64,000 bases of DNA from Paraphoma chrysanthemicola (GCA_020744225.1 JAGMWG010000011.1:1364001-1428000), one strand, 5' to 3'. Counted from the stretch's first letter, positions 10,589 to 23,377 are shown. The notes: generated by a model not told the origin, from the letters alone. Program-made: numbers and translations.

Positions 10589-13500
10589 TCTGGGGTACTG
10601 CTGGCACTATGGTTGTGCGTCGTACACAACTAGGTACACTGGTAGCCATACACCAGGTTATAACTAATACCATCTCACCTGATCCGGGCTAATGGTCGTC
10701 CTTTCGCTCCGGAATCACACACACTAGGCCCCTTACCAGCGTGGTGTTGCAATACTAGTTGCCACGAGTATAGCGCGCAAAAGTCGGAATTTGGATATTG
10801 GCATTGACAACTAGCAAGGATGCATTAAGAAATTGCGGGGAGCAGTAGCGTATGGCCCGATACGCTCATAGCTCCGGCTCATCTCCTATATTGAGGTGGA
10901 GGTTGCTCATGTGCCGGATCGTATATTGATATTTGCCGGGGTATGGATGTCCCGATGCCCGTGCAGATCCGGAGAAGGCACGAGGAAGACTTCGGCCGAC
11001 CTAACGAAGAAGCGGATATTAAGCGAAACTGGGGATAGCATCCGCCATGACTTCGCGAAGGAGAGGAGAAGTACTGAAGTTTGAATGACGAAGACAGAGC
11101 CGTCTGTGCAGAGAAGAAAAGAGAACAGGAACTACAGCACCAGAAATCCCCCCGAAAAAGGGCTTACCTGCTCTTCTATCATGGTTTACCAGAATGAAGA
11201 GATCTAAAGCGTCTTCTCTCAAAGAACCGCGAGCTTGCGCCATCTGCTGAAAGGTGCCGTCAGCATCGTTCGCCTACCGTATTGCCTATACATCACAACA
11301 AGATGTTCGTCCCACATCCGCCTACAGTTGAACATATAGTGCTGCGATTGGAGCTGCCGACATACTCATCCTGCCTGGTGAGCTGCATCTCAACTCCTAA
11401 AGCTCATGCCGTGCTATATCGCATAGCGCATATATGCCGCTTCACCTTGTGGTACAACATCGTGATGACTTGTCCCGTCGGCTGCCTCTTCTGAAATGTA
11501 CAGCTTGCCATCGGCTTCCTGTCTTGTAGTGGTGAAGAGTCTGTGGTATTTTCTCGTCAATGCCCAAGTCATCATAGCCGCGCCCGCCGCTGTTGTCATG
11601 TGCAGCGACTTCCATGCCCATCCTGCCTCTCCGGCGTCGGCTTGAGAAGAGGACACCATTCATGGTGTGTAGCTGGCACAGATGGTCATCTGGAGATCCT
11701 GCCGACGGTGGAATTCTCAGAGTAGCGACTGCGAACGTATCGTGGCTGACACGGTTCGCGCTGAGCTGCTTGTTGAGCTTTTGGGGGAGATGAAGCGGTT
11801 CGCGGGGAGGTCGAGGGGTATGCAAGTAGCGCCCACAGACCTACACGTCCGCTATGTAGTTGTTGGGTCGGCCGCGACGACGCTCAGGAAGGCGCGATGC
11901 TCGACAGGGCGTGCTTGCGCAGGAGAAGGCGGGGGTGGAGGCGGCGGCTTGGAGCTGTCACCGCGCTAAAACTTACTCCTGAGGCGTCCCCGGAGGCCGG
12001 CCAGGCTCAACACCATGTCTCTCGAGATTGCATCTTGGCACTGGGGGTATTTACCAGCCTAGAATTCACACCCGCGTGCTCCGATAGCTCTCAGATGCGT
12101 GGTCGTGGTGTTATGGGAATGCGAGGGTGGCCGTCCTGTCTTTGGCAAAAGGTCAACACCAAGATACTATCGTGAGCTCCAAGACGCCAGCCCCACCATC
12201 TCCCTCACCCGCACCACAACCACAACGCACCACGTCTGCATGCCGTCCGAGTACTTGCATCATGTAGAGGAGAAGCTTCTCATCTATATCGAGCTTTCTG
12301 TGGTGTTGTAGCTCGTCTTGCAGCCTCGCGGTCGCCCTTCAGCTCCGCATCTTTCCTCGAGCTCGCCCTCACTCTGCGACACCACCATTACCTCTGATGC
12401 CCTGAGACTACTTGAGGAGCTCATAAGGGGGTGCATCATCCTCAGCGGCGACTTTGGTAGCCTCCCGCAGGCGCCGTTGCGTCGAAAGAGCCTTGGGCGG
12501 TGATGGCACGATGTAGCACCATCTGCTCCTGATCTTGCGCACTTGCGAATACACAGAGAAGGGGCGTATGGCGATGCGAGACACCATAGTAAGTAACTCC
12601 CCACAATGTCAGGCCCGCCCATGCTCTGGTGCGTGGGCTGTGACCCTTCAGGCGACGGCTGCATCCTGTCGCTCATGGGTGCAGAAGCAACACCACCGCC
12701 GACATGCCTGCGACAGCATCACGTGAGCTTTTTGGGCTCCTCCGAACATGCGCAGAATCTTCTTCCCGAGCGCACAATAGTGGATGCTGAAGATTTGCTG
12801 ACTTGAGCTTTGCAGCACCTCCGAACCAGCCCGCATCGCACCTGCATCGTCGACCGACCGCGCCTGCAAGTCAGGCCGACGAAGATCGCACCTTCCTCAA
12901 ATACCGATGTCGCCTGCCTCCGATGGACCGTACATCCTTAGCAACGACTGTCGCCGCCGCCGCCTTCGCAAGACATAAGACCGCGACGTTCCGCCCACAC
13001 CCTCGACCGGCGGCGCACGTATACAGCAGTCCGCTACGGCCCAGAATGATACTAGGCTCGGAGGACATGCGAGGCATACAAGGAGCGGAACATCAGCGAG
13101 GCGCGCCGTGTCCCATGGTAAAACGTGAATACCGCCGTGGCCCTGGACATTGTGTCCGAACCGACAAACATACCGACGGGTGGTAGTGATTCGCCGTAGC
13201 AATCCTACACGACCCTCCTTCACATCGCATCGCCAGCGTCGATGTTCAGTTGGGCCTCTCGAAGAAGCAGATTCAGATACAGAAGCTGTTGGACGTTGCT
13301 GCACCAAGCTCGGGTCCCTCTGTGGCATCTTCGGAGCCTCATGTCATACGATAAGGGGGCGGCAATGGACATCGGTGGACGTCAACGAACATCGACTCGA
13401 ACATCAACACGTCGCTATGCCAACTAGGGGCAAGCCAACACCTAGTCCCGATATTTCGCTGCCTTTGGGTGCGCAAGTGCTCTTCGGCCGCCAGCTCTGC

Positions 13501-16500
13501 GGGGAGTAGTTCGATGATCACCTCGTCATGCCGGGTCCCTTCTGCGATACTCTTCGGAATCGTACGGCATACGACTTGACTTGGTGTAGGACTGCCGATC
13601 CAACGACTGGCAGATATCAGAAGGGAAGTATGATCCATCTCTTTCGTTGACTCTACAGCTCCATCATCTCGACTTGACCCAACACTCCAACTCTTTCGAC
13701 CATCTCATCTCATCTCATCTCAACACTCGGTCATTTCGAAAGTCGACTTCTCAGTCACGATCTCATACTTCCGTGAACTCTCGCACTCTCTTCCCACGCA
13801 TTCTCCGAGCACTTTCCTCAGTCTTGTCTCGCTCCTATCAGCAAGGTAACTAAGCGGCTCACTACGCCACCTGCAAGGGAAAAGGTCAGTGGCCATAGGG
13901 ATCTCGTAAGCGTATTGGACGCATCTGATGATGGCACTTGTGCTGTCGTCTGAGATCTGAGCTGGCGCGATCCGTGTATATTGCGGTGGTCTAGTCCCCA
14001 TGACACGTCGGTTGTTGAGGATACAACGCTGGGCATCGTGGCGGAGAATGACGTGGTAGAGAGTGTGAGATTCACACCCAACTGCTTCGGTGGTTGGTTG
14101 GCGGCGATGCCTTGTGAAGGCGATACGATTCTCTGCCCGACACGATCCGATGATACGTGGGGATTCGACCTCCCTTGATTTACCGCATTCCGGCCTGGTC
14201 GCTCTCGATGAGACACCACATGCACTACGACTAACGATTCTTGCAACGTCCGGCTCCTTCATACTGATCGACAGTAACGAGGCCCCCAAGCGACTCTTAC
14301 ATCCTGCGAAGCATTATTGACAGCGCCCGACTTGGTCGTCCTCGATGAGGCGCCATCTTTCCGTCGGACCTTTTCACCGTAATCCAGTCTCGTAAGCCCT
14401 GAAGCTTCAGGTGAATTCAGCTTTTGGGAGCATTGTCTCCAAGCTTGATTTGATGACATTGTAGTCACACATGATGTCCTTCCAACACCAAGCGCAACGC
14501 ATTGTGGCCTTGGTTGATAGCATTAACTTCACAAGCCTTTTCGAACACCGCTTGGGCGGCGCGAGATTATGGCAAGCCATTCTGGGTCTTTGTTGAAGAT
14601 GTTCGTTCTTCCTAATTTGGCATGTGCGTCGCCTTGGTACCATCAGCGGATATGCTAACCAACTACTGCAGATGATTGTGACATCGTAATGCTGATGAGC
14701 CGAGAGAGAGGCATGTGAGTGGAGTATATATTCGTGTGCTGCTGATAGCCCCTTTTGCTTTAGGTTCCGTGGACGGCATCCGCCATCGGTAGGCTGTCGC
14801 CTTGGGGAAATCTCTCTCTTTTTGCTGCACTCATGTCTCGGTGTGCCAATGCTGAGACCTAACTCCCATGGTTACGTGGATGCCTCTGCGCTCGATTTAC
14901 GGCACCTCATTGCGCTTCACGAAGTCGCTAATCCTCTCTCGCCGACGGTACTTCTTGGTGTCTGGCCCCTTTCCGCTTTGGGGTGTCGATACTGGACTTC
15001 AATATGCCAACGTCTTTCGCCATGTACAAGGACAGAGCCGTGATTGTAAACTCCCGAAACCCCGACAGTCGCTTTTCAATTCCCATGGAGTACATATTGC
15101 TGCGGATGCTGACGCTGTGCTCTCAACGATCGGTTGCACTTCCGTTTCTCCTTCCTGTGCAGTCAGTGCTCGGCCATGGATACGAATGCCCACCGGCATT
15201 GTCGGACCCCCAATGATCATGCATCGAGCCATCTCATTCTAGTCTCGCAGCGACCCCACCGAGATCTATACCAGGACGTTCGAGTACCAGACCTTTTACC
15301 TCACATGAGAGGTAGTGTGCAAGGTGCACCATCCAGGAGAATGCATTGGAATCTGTCTCGAACTTGTCTGACATCCACCGGACCGGCTATGCTGGAGCAA
15401 CGATAGTCTGAGAAACGCGTCGAGTTTGTTAACGAAGCGGAATGTTGGTAGATTATCGAATTTCAACTGCTCCGAGGCTGTGGTGACAGCTCTTCGGAGG
15501 CTTGTGAACAGTGGTCAGATGAGATCGTTCGCGGCCCGAATTTGATCCTTTTCGGCCGACGAAGGTTTTTGCACGACGGTCATGGCAGCGGCATGTCGAG
15601 TCCCTGTGATCTCAGGCCCCTCGTTGTCGCCTCGCCGTGTAGCAAGCATAATCTCCCGGCGAGCTCTTGTGGTTGTGGTGTGCATATGGTCAGCCTTGAG
15701 CAGCTCATGCCAGTTCGAAATAGTAGGTTGGAGCCTTTGTAGGCCGGCACATGGTGGTGCTGAGTCCATGTAGTGTGTGCCATGGCAGCTACCTACGGCG
15801 AATGGAAGCCGCGAGCAGACCTAAGACGTGCGGTGGCAATGTCATGGGTTCATTGCCCAACGACCGGCCCCTATCTCCGAGGATGTTAGTGATACCCAGA
15901 GGAGGCGCTCCGCTGGACAAGCTCTTCGGTCAAAGGAGCATGAATCTTAAACGGTGTACTTGCTGGAGAGCAAGTCATGCAACCAGGGATGCTAAGAATG
16001 AATTGGCAAAGTGATCGACCTGTTGTTCAGGTCACGCATAAGTTTGCCGGTGCGCACAGCATTGCACTAAGATGAGAACGTCCGGACCCTCTTGGCTGGA
16101 GTTGTCTTCAGACCTGGCCTTTGCTCAAGCAGCGATGGGTGCTCGCAAGAGCAGCAAGTATGACCTTGGCTCTGGAACAAGCGCTGTGGTGGCAGAACTT
16201 CTGGGTCTGAGGATGCAATCCAAATCCAATGGCTGAGTACATGGATGTGCCAAAGCAATGGCTCATGATATTTGGTGAACCATCAACGGCCCTTTCATAC
16301 CTAGCACGCGGTGAGCGTCACGTTGGTATGTGTTCGTGGTGACGGTTTTCGCAGGACGAGAGTGCGTGCTCATATGCAAGCCAGATTGCTAAGCATCCAT
16401 GGTGTTAGTGTCTCCCATTTTTAGATCCGAACATCTCCCTGGGTGCAGGTTAGGTTTTCGCACTCTAAGACAGTTCCTGACAGGATGACAATGGCTAAGT

Positions 16501-19500
16501 CGCTGGTGTTGAAGCTTTTAGGCATCCAGCCGCTGATATATGTGTCAAAAAGGTGGTGGTAAGTGGATGAGTGACCGACTTGCGTGCAGTCGATCGGCGG
16601 TGGCGATCAGAAGCAGCAAAGCTTCATCGACTCGAAGTCATGCCTGATGAGCCCAGCAGCCGCAATCCCAGGAGAACGATGCTCATGTCGCTGTGGAATG
16701 GATTGGTGACATCCCATGCAGAGGAAGGCGGTGGCCTGCATATGCCTTGGACTCAGTACCACGAGGTGAGTGGTGGTGGGGTCGTCCCAGCGTATCCGAT
16801 GGAGATTGATATTGACGCGACCCATGGCTTTACAGATCGTTCCCCCCTTATTGGCGGTGGCTTCCAATTCTAGGTTTTGACCGTATGTACGGCACATGTC
16901 TTCTCAGGATCTGAGTTCGAGAACGAGCAACATCATCTTTGGGTGTCGTTGTTCCAATGGTTTCAATGTCGATTCCGGTGAGCTTATGGAGCCGGAGCGC
17001 ATGGGGTGCCAGATACTGGCATACGACGATTCTCGACCTCAGCCGCTTCCCGGACTTGCTTTCACGAATAGGTTCTCGAGCTTTCTCTGGTCGAGACTAT
17101 CATCGATTGGAATAAGACGCTGCCAGTGGTGGCTATAGCTCGATGGTGATGAGTAAAGCCATCAGCTAGTCTTAGTGTGACAGGGTTTGTGGTGACACCA
17201 GGCTATCCAACTAGCGGTGGCGAGCCTTATGTCTTGAGTTGAAATGCTCTGGAAATTGCTTCCGATGGCCAAGGATCGCAGTCCGAATGGTCGAGAAGAA
17301 GTTGCCATTGTCTAGAGTTCAAGTCGGTGGGCTTTGTTAATGGAATCTGGTACATGGCCGAGCAACCCAAGTGTACTTCATCTTACTAGCAATGGCCTGA
17401 AGAGGGTGCTCTCGGCTCAGCGTAGTTTTGAATTTCTGTGAATGGGTCGATTAGTCCAGTCCGATGGATGACTCCAGAAATCAGTTCGGACTTTATCGCG
17501 TACCAAGGGCGGTGCTCCAGACGAACTGGCCTTGTTTTGAAGGCGGCTTCTTTTCTTGGAACTCATTATGTTCACCTATTTTGGTGGTGGTGTATGAACT
17601 ACTCTGTTCAGATCACATGACAGTGATGTCGACTGCGATCTGTTGTCGCAGTGCGCGATAATTGCAGCGGCTGCGCCATTTCGCGTTGCTGGACTAGCGA
17701 AGCAAGGGGTTCAAGAAGACATGAGTCTTGGCATGTTGCACAGGTCGCGCTGTCATGCCGCACTGCTGTCTCTTACTGTGCTATCGAGCGGTTCCTGGCT
17801 GGCGAAGGTCATTCGAGCCTCCGCGCGTGCTCTGGCTGTACGTCCTTCGAGCTGAGAAGACCCGGTGCAGGTACTTCGTGTCTTTGCACCGGCGGTGCTT
17901 GACGACGGTGAAGTTGCGTGGAATGTCTCGAGCGCTACCCTACACTGACTGTAGATAATCCGGTCACTTCTGTGCTCCCGGGCAGAGACGATATCGGATG
18001 TTGATGCACAGTCGCATCGAGGTAGGCGTCACAAGCTCTCTAACAGACTGCATGTGTATGCACAATGCCGTCTAGGTGCAGGAAGATGGCGTTCAGTGGC
18101 ATGCCCGGGCTTGTCTTTGGTCCGTGTGCAAGGGTGTGCGCCCTGACTCTTGTGCGCCCTTGCTAGACGCTGCAGGCAAGGGATGTCTGAACCTTTTATC
18201 TCAACCTCCTTCAATGATTTGTTCTTCTTGTCAAGATTCTTGGTGCCACCGGCAATCTTGTCTCGCAAGCGACGGACCGCACTCTACATTTGCGGCCCCG
18301 CCGACGTAGCCACCATGGCTTCTTGACATCGCGGGCGAGACGCTTTGTTCCGTAACGTGTCATAACATAACTCTCTACTGTCTGCGGCGTCCCAGACCTC
18401 TCATGTGGGCGACAATGCGAAACCTGACGAGGACGGCGGTGTGAATCAAGAGCTGGTTGGGCCGACTGCCAGGATGTCAGTTCTGTTCACGCGCACACCA
18501 GAAATTCTTGCACAAGGACGTACTTGACCGCCCGGTGGAAGATTTGGTGCACTTTAGCCTGCCTGAAGCAGGTGCTTCTGCTGCTGCAAGCGCTCAGTCG
18601 ACATTTCGCGATCCCTACTAAGGGAGATTTTTGGAGTGACACCGGAGAGACTGCCAACTTCGATGCTGTACGCAAAGTCTGTGGCAACGGGCAGGACCAT
18701 GACAGCATACTGTATCCTTCACCTGGGGGAAGGCATCTGGTGGTTGCGATGCCCATCATCCCGGGACGGCTTAATTCCGTCGCATTGGCTTCTGTGGTGA
18801 CGGCCAGGATTCATACGACCCTTCCGTTCGATGCTGTCTGCGGCCTCCAGGGAGACGTTCCATGACCCTCTCAGATTGTTTTGACCAGACCTATGTCACC
18901 AACCACAGCCATCGTTCCCGTAGCGTACATTTCTTCGGGGTTCGTACGCGGTCGGTGCGCCCGGTAGGATCGTGGTCTTCAGAGTACGACACTGTGGTGA
19001 ATCTGAGTCGTCGGTTGTCAGTTGCTACTTTGTCGCCATGGCAATTCGTCATCAATGGAGCGTACTCGCGGTGTCAGGTCTGGAAAGGATTGTGCGGACA
19101 TCGAGTAACGCTGCCGCAGTTGCGAAGTGGTGGCCAAATGTCTGCTTGCTCGATGAGCACGGAACATCTCTTCGAAAATGACTCTCTTTGGGGGGCTCTC
19201 AACTCATGTTCCTCCCGCTACGCTTCAAATCCTCGCTTGGGCCCAGACCAGTACTCCTTGAGCGAATGATCCTGCGATGTGGTCGCATCTACTCCGATGG
19301 ATTGGCAGAGTACCTGGCGTTGTGCTCCTATGGTTAGCCGTTTCGCTCGGCTTCCTCCAAGTCAGTCAAGAATCGAACTGCTGCTCTCGGCCGGTGTACT
19401 CAGTCGTGTGGCCAGTGGCGGCGTGTGGCAACCGTCCGTAGTGTCTTGAAGTCTTCGAAGCCTTCGAATGCCAGGGCTTGAGGTCATGAACCTGCTCCCG

Positions 19501-21709
19501 CAGACTTCGGAAGGAATAGTTGTCGCGCCGGTCCTTCTTCCGGAAGACTCGAATGCTTGACCGCAGAGATGGTTTTGATCATCTCCTGCTGTTTCTCGTC
19601 GCAGACCGTGATGGCCACAGGACAAGGCGATGCTGCTTGGGCTCTTGAGGTGTCCAGAATGCCGCGAGAAGGCTTCGCGTTCCTTCGCTGCATAATTCTC
19701 GCGGTTGTATTGTGCTTGACGATTCCCGCAAGCTTCGCCATGACTTACGATTGTTGAGCATCTTGCCGCGCCCGGTTCTTGACTTGCAACCGCAAAGGGT
19801 ATGTTCGCGGTCGCCATGGTGAGAGAAAAGAGTTCCTCCTCGCGGTCATCGGACGTGGTGTGTGATCGCGATTGTATGTCTGGCGGTGAACGTGGTGTCC
19901 TAGACGATGTGATAGTCGACGTACAAGAGGAGTATTTGCCGTTGCTCTCAAAGGTCTGAAAGTCGAGTCTGCGCACTGACCTGAGAAAATCATCGAGATG
20001 GTCAATCATCACCCTGCGATAAGGCAACTGTTGTCAGTGGTCTTACAGAAGCGGTCAGTCAGACCTGGTGTTAGGATGCGGCTTTCTTTACCCGGCCCCG
20101 CCCATGCTCGAGGACATCCATGTGCGATCCTTGAGCCGCCGTTAACATGTCAGCCGTAACTACTTCTCGAAACAGTATAGAGGGGTCGCCCGGTGGCTAG
20201 GAATGCGGCGGTCCGCTCGGCGGCATCGAAGAGGGCGAAGTGTTCGGCATCAAGTTCCTCCAATAACCGAAGTATTCTGATCCAGCATCTTGCGACACTG
20301 ACCTCCTTGCCGCCTGCAAAGCCTCTGCCATCTTTTCCTCCTCCGCAATATGTCAATAAGCCACTCGAGTCCGAAGACGAGTCCTCCGCCGGCTTTCCCA
20401 TCCCCAAGTTGTGTTATTCTGATCCAGCCACTTGCTGACCTCCTTCCCGCTTTACGTATTACCATGTATGCGGCGGTTCGACGAGGGAGGACGTATGCGA
20501 GGGGTTGCAGCCGTATGCTGTTTTGGGGATGGTGGCGAAGTTCGTGATCGTGTTGTGGTTGAGAAGTTGAGTTGGCGGTATCTGGTGATGGTCGAGTCTG
20601 AGCACACCAAAGTGCGGCGGACTCGGGGGTGAGGAACATCACTATGATTGCATTTCGGCTCGCTTTGAGCGCGACTATACAATGAGTGGCATCTTCATGA
20701 GAACATCGTAGTTGCAATCTCCGGCTGGCCGTCGCGTTTTTGCAGAGCGGGTCGCCATGCTCGTGCTATTATGCGGGCATTGTGAGTGCCCACGGCGGCC
20801 CTAGCCACTGTCCACTGTGTATTGGGAAGGCAAATGGGTATGACCACGAGCGACGATCAGGCAATCAGCGGGAGCGCCATCTTTGCTTTAGTCAAAGGGG
20901 CTGTTCTTCCCAGAGACCATCCAGCAGCCGCAGCAGCACTTATGGCATTTTTGAATCTTAACGACGCTCCAAGCTCGAGGATGCGGAGTCTTCAAGCCTG
21001 AGCGATACCACCGCTGCCACAATTGGTTCTAGCAAAAAGAGCAGATGTATGCGTGAGCTATCTCAACATCGAATTCCCACAGCAACATCACATTCAACGA
21101 GGACTCGACGCTATCAATTGCTCAAATCTCATAAGCTATGGCTGAGATAGACTATTGGAGACAACATAACCTTGCTAGGCGATTATGCCCGAAGCGCTAG
21201 CATACTGTTGATATTACGTCTGAGCTGGCCACCAGCCGTTCATTTGCCTACCCACAAATATGCGAATGGACGTGGACGCTATTCTTCATTATTTACAACG
21301 TCCAGAAGCGAATACTTCTTTCCATAATGCTTGCAAGAACACCAAGCTACGCCACCGAGCCTGGTGCTTGGCACGGTGAGGTAGGTGTCTTGGAGTGTGA
21401 CCAGGCCATTCAGACCAGCCGGCACACATAGAAAGAGGAAGCATGGCCATTTCAATCACAGCTTTAAGGCAGGTGGAGAGTTGGGGCTGTACCAGTTGTC
21501 TATTCATAATGTCGGGTTGAGACCTCAGTGCGCTTCACTGCCGCCATGTCTTGTCTGGGGGTTCCAGATTGACTTCCATACATCTCCACCACATGAGCTC
21601 TAACCGAATGCCCTCCATGAGATCCTTCACTCCAACAGGATACTTTCTAATGGGAACATGACTTATCCATCGTGTTGTCCTGTCACTATGTCAGCAGAGC
21701 TCAGCGTTG
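10589..21709. other. Long gene-poor block
   Basis: About 11 kb in which I find no gene of a known family. Frames are short, overlap on all strands and mostly look like chance. Traces worth noting are a spliced 90-residue minus-strand reading at 10907-11243, a C/T-rich promoter-like stretch at 13635-13850, a 25-bp imperfect repeat (14194-14218 and 14331-14355), coding-like minus-strand text around 19.4-20.4 kb and a duplicated ~36-bp segment at 20.3-20.45 kb. Base composition does not look strongly A/T-rich by eye, so classical heavy RIP is not evident. No transposon end or reverse transcriptase motif was recognised. Confidence 0.55.
20273..20450. repeat. Short direct duplication of ~36-41 bp
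   Basis: Bases 20273-20313 and 20415-20450 share TATTCTGATCCAGC, then a near-identical CTTG...TGACCTCCTTcCCGC tail with a small deletion in the second copy. The copies are about 140 bases apart in the gene-poor block. On the minus strand the first copy lies inside a coding-like segment (CWIRILRLLEELDAEHFALF). Confidence 0.6.
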
Positions 21710-22325
21710 TTAAGCGAGGGGAAGTACATTTGACCAAGATGTCTCATCAAATACAGATGACTGGCCGATGCGCTCAAGCTTCTTCTTACCCTCAACAGCG
21801 TCAAGAAGGTCGTCGTAGCGGATGTATACGCCACGGTTGTAAGCAGGCAATGCTCTATAGGAGCAGTCATGCTGCCCAGCCGTCAGTAATCTCAATTGGG
21901 CACAAGTTGTAGATGAGTCTTACGAGCTTCATCTGGTGCTGGACCGTAAGAGGTTCAAGATCGGGATCTTGACCGGCGTCGATGCCGCTCTGCGATTGGC
22001 TCTTGCGGATGAGACCACGAAGGCCACGGGCAAGCGTGACAGTTCCTTCCATAGCCCGTCACAAGGCAGGTCGTGTTTGATGGGCGCGGAAGACTGCCTG
22101 TACACACTATCAGTGGCGCTCTGATTGCGATCTCATGACTGGCAAAACTTACCGCCGCAGTTAGCTGCACACGAAGATCCCAGAGCGCATGGTGCGCTTG
22201 CCAGCGCGCACCGGACCTTCTGAGAGATGAGAAGACCGATGGCCGGCTATTGATCGGCGCCACCGTGAGCGACTGCATCAATTCAGCTGTGTGTTGAGTA
22301 TATGAGGGAATAAGTGAGACTTACC
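21710..22325 (-). pseudogene. Decayed or short multi-exon gene, unknown family
   Basis: The minus strand reads through four consistent splice steps. An exon ending at 22325 (VLSKNNT, no start codon assigned upstream) is joined over a 38-nt intron to 22153-22286, over a 55-nt intron to 21924-22097, and over a 52-nt intron with an ATTACTGAC branch site to 21710-21871, which ends in TAA. The readings are protein-like: SRPSVFSSLRRSGARWQAHH, then VTLARGLRGLIRKSQSQSG, then RALPAYNRGVYIRYDDLLDA. The third exon contains one in-frame TGA at 22059-22061. If translation starts at the ATG at 22052, downstream of that stop, a 96-residue intact product remains. More coding-like text follows at 21540-21660 in other frames. 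I do not recognise the family. Confidence 0.38.
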
Positions 22326-22886
22326 GGTGTTGTTCTTTGACAACACCTGCCGCCACGGTGGACGCCGGCTATCCGCTGCATGACACTGAGGTTGAACAAG
22401 GTTATGAGGAGAAAGAGAAAGAGGGTGGGCAAGTGAGAGGAGTGCAGTATTTATGGCCAGCGACGAGGCTCGCTTCGTCAGCTTCAGGGTCCTGCTGAAG
22501 CCCGTTATTGTGCTCGGCAAGTCCCGAAGTAACGGTGACTGTGAAATGATCTAACCTGTGATCACGCATTGAACAAGCCAATGAGAGCTTCGGGCATTAC
22601 AAGATACTGAGCGCAGCCATGGATCTCCGCGGAGCTACGGACAGCCTTCGAGGAAAGACTTCATGATGAAGCCAAGGCACCGATAGCTCGGTCGACAAAA
22701 TGCCCCGTGCGGCCGTGTCGGTGGGGTGCAAATGTCTTGAGCAAGACCAAAAAGACCATGGCTCCGGAGACAAAGCTTGGACTCATTCTCTAGAGTCTTT
22801 TACAACTGTCTGCTTACCACGATTCTCATATGTGAGATACTGTTCATTCATTGTGTATGACGCCGGCAAGAGCAAAAAGATGTCCA

Positions 22887-22927
22887 CTGCGTGACACATG
22901 TGACACGAGCCCTCATGTGTCACGCAG
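22887..22927. repeat. Perfect 14-bp inverted repeat (hairpin)
   Basis: CTGCGTGACACATG (22887-22900) and its exact reverse complement (22914-22927) flank a 13-base loop. It begins 8 bases beyond the 3' end of the tRNA-like element on the minus strand. It could be a transcript hairpin or a leftover of a mobile-element end. Confidence 0.75.
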
Positions 22928-22934
22928 CGGATTT

Positions 22935-23006
22935 GAGGAAGACCGAGAATCGAACTCGGGACTCTAACAGTCGGACTGAAGCGTGATACCACTACACCAT
23001 CGACCC
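22935..23006 (-). tRNA. tRNA-like element, degenerate
   Basis: The minus strand has a 72-nt tRNA layout: D-arm GTGTAGTGGTATCAC with the A-box signature, a perfect 5-bp T-stem CCGAG/CTCGG around TTCGATT (B-box) and a 5-nt variable loop. The acceptor stem pairs only 5 of 7 positions, and the anticodon stem pairs only 2 of 5 in the canonical register. In that register the anticodon would be CCG (Arg). A second register contains GTCCGACTGTTA, as in fungal Asn(GTT) tRNAs. The element therefore looks like a decayed or chimeric tRNA; the internal promoter boxes are intact. Confidence 0.45.
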
Positions 23007-23377
23007 TTTAATTGTTTTAATGAGGGTCCTTATCCCGATCTTGCTTATATACAGCATCAGCAATGCGAAAGCCGCGCACATACATGAGTTCAAATCGAGC
23101 CTAAAGTGAGTAGAGTACCACGAAAGGTCTATGAACCTGAAATCGCGCATCACCGAGGCAGTATAAGTCGTATAAGAGGGGCATGTTTGCCACGTCATGT
23201 GTCATCATGGTGATCCTCAGCGTATTATCACGGCATTGAGAGCACAGTCTATGGGTTTCGGGGCTTTTACATTGTGTAAAGAACTAACTACAGCTCTGAT
23301 CATGCGACGTGAAGCACTTATCACTGAGACCAAATGTCTCATCCAGACCACACCGACGACCTCCATGGTGCATTATC
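23007..23377. other. Intergenic, nothing recognised
   Basis: About 370 bases between the tRNA-like element and the 3' end of the next minus-strand gene. No feature was found. Confidence 0.5.

Noticed and set aside
19362..20027. 221-residue open frame on the minus strand
   Set aside because: Composition is Ser/Arg/Thr-rich without periodic codon bias, no family was recognised and no start context or splice partner was convincing; only the neighbouring 20.15-20.41 kb text was kept as a finding.
10589..22886. RIP-degraded retrotransposon
   Set aside because: No long direct or inverted terminal repeats, no reverse transcriptase, integrase or transposase motifs, and no obvious A/T enrichment were seen.
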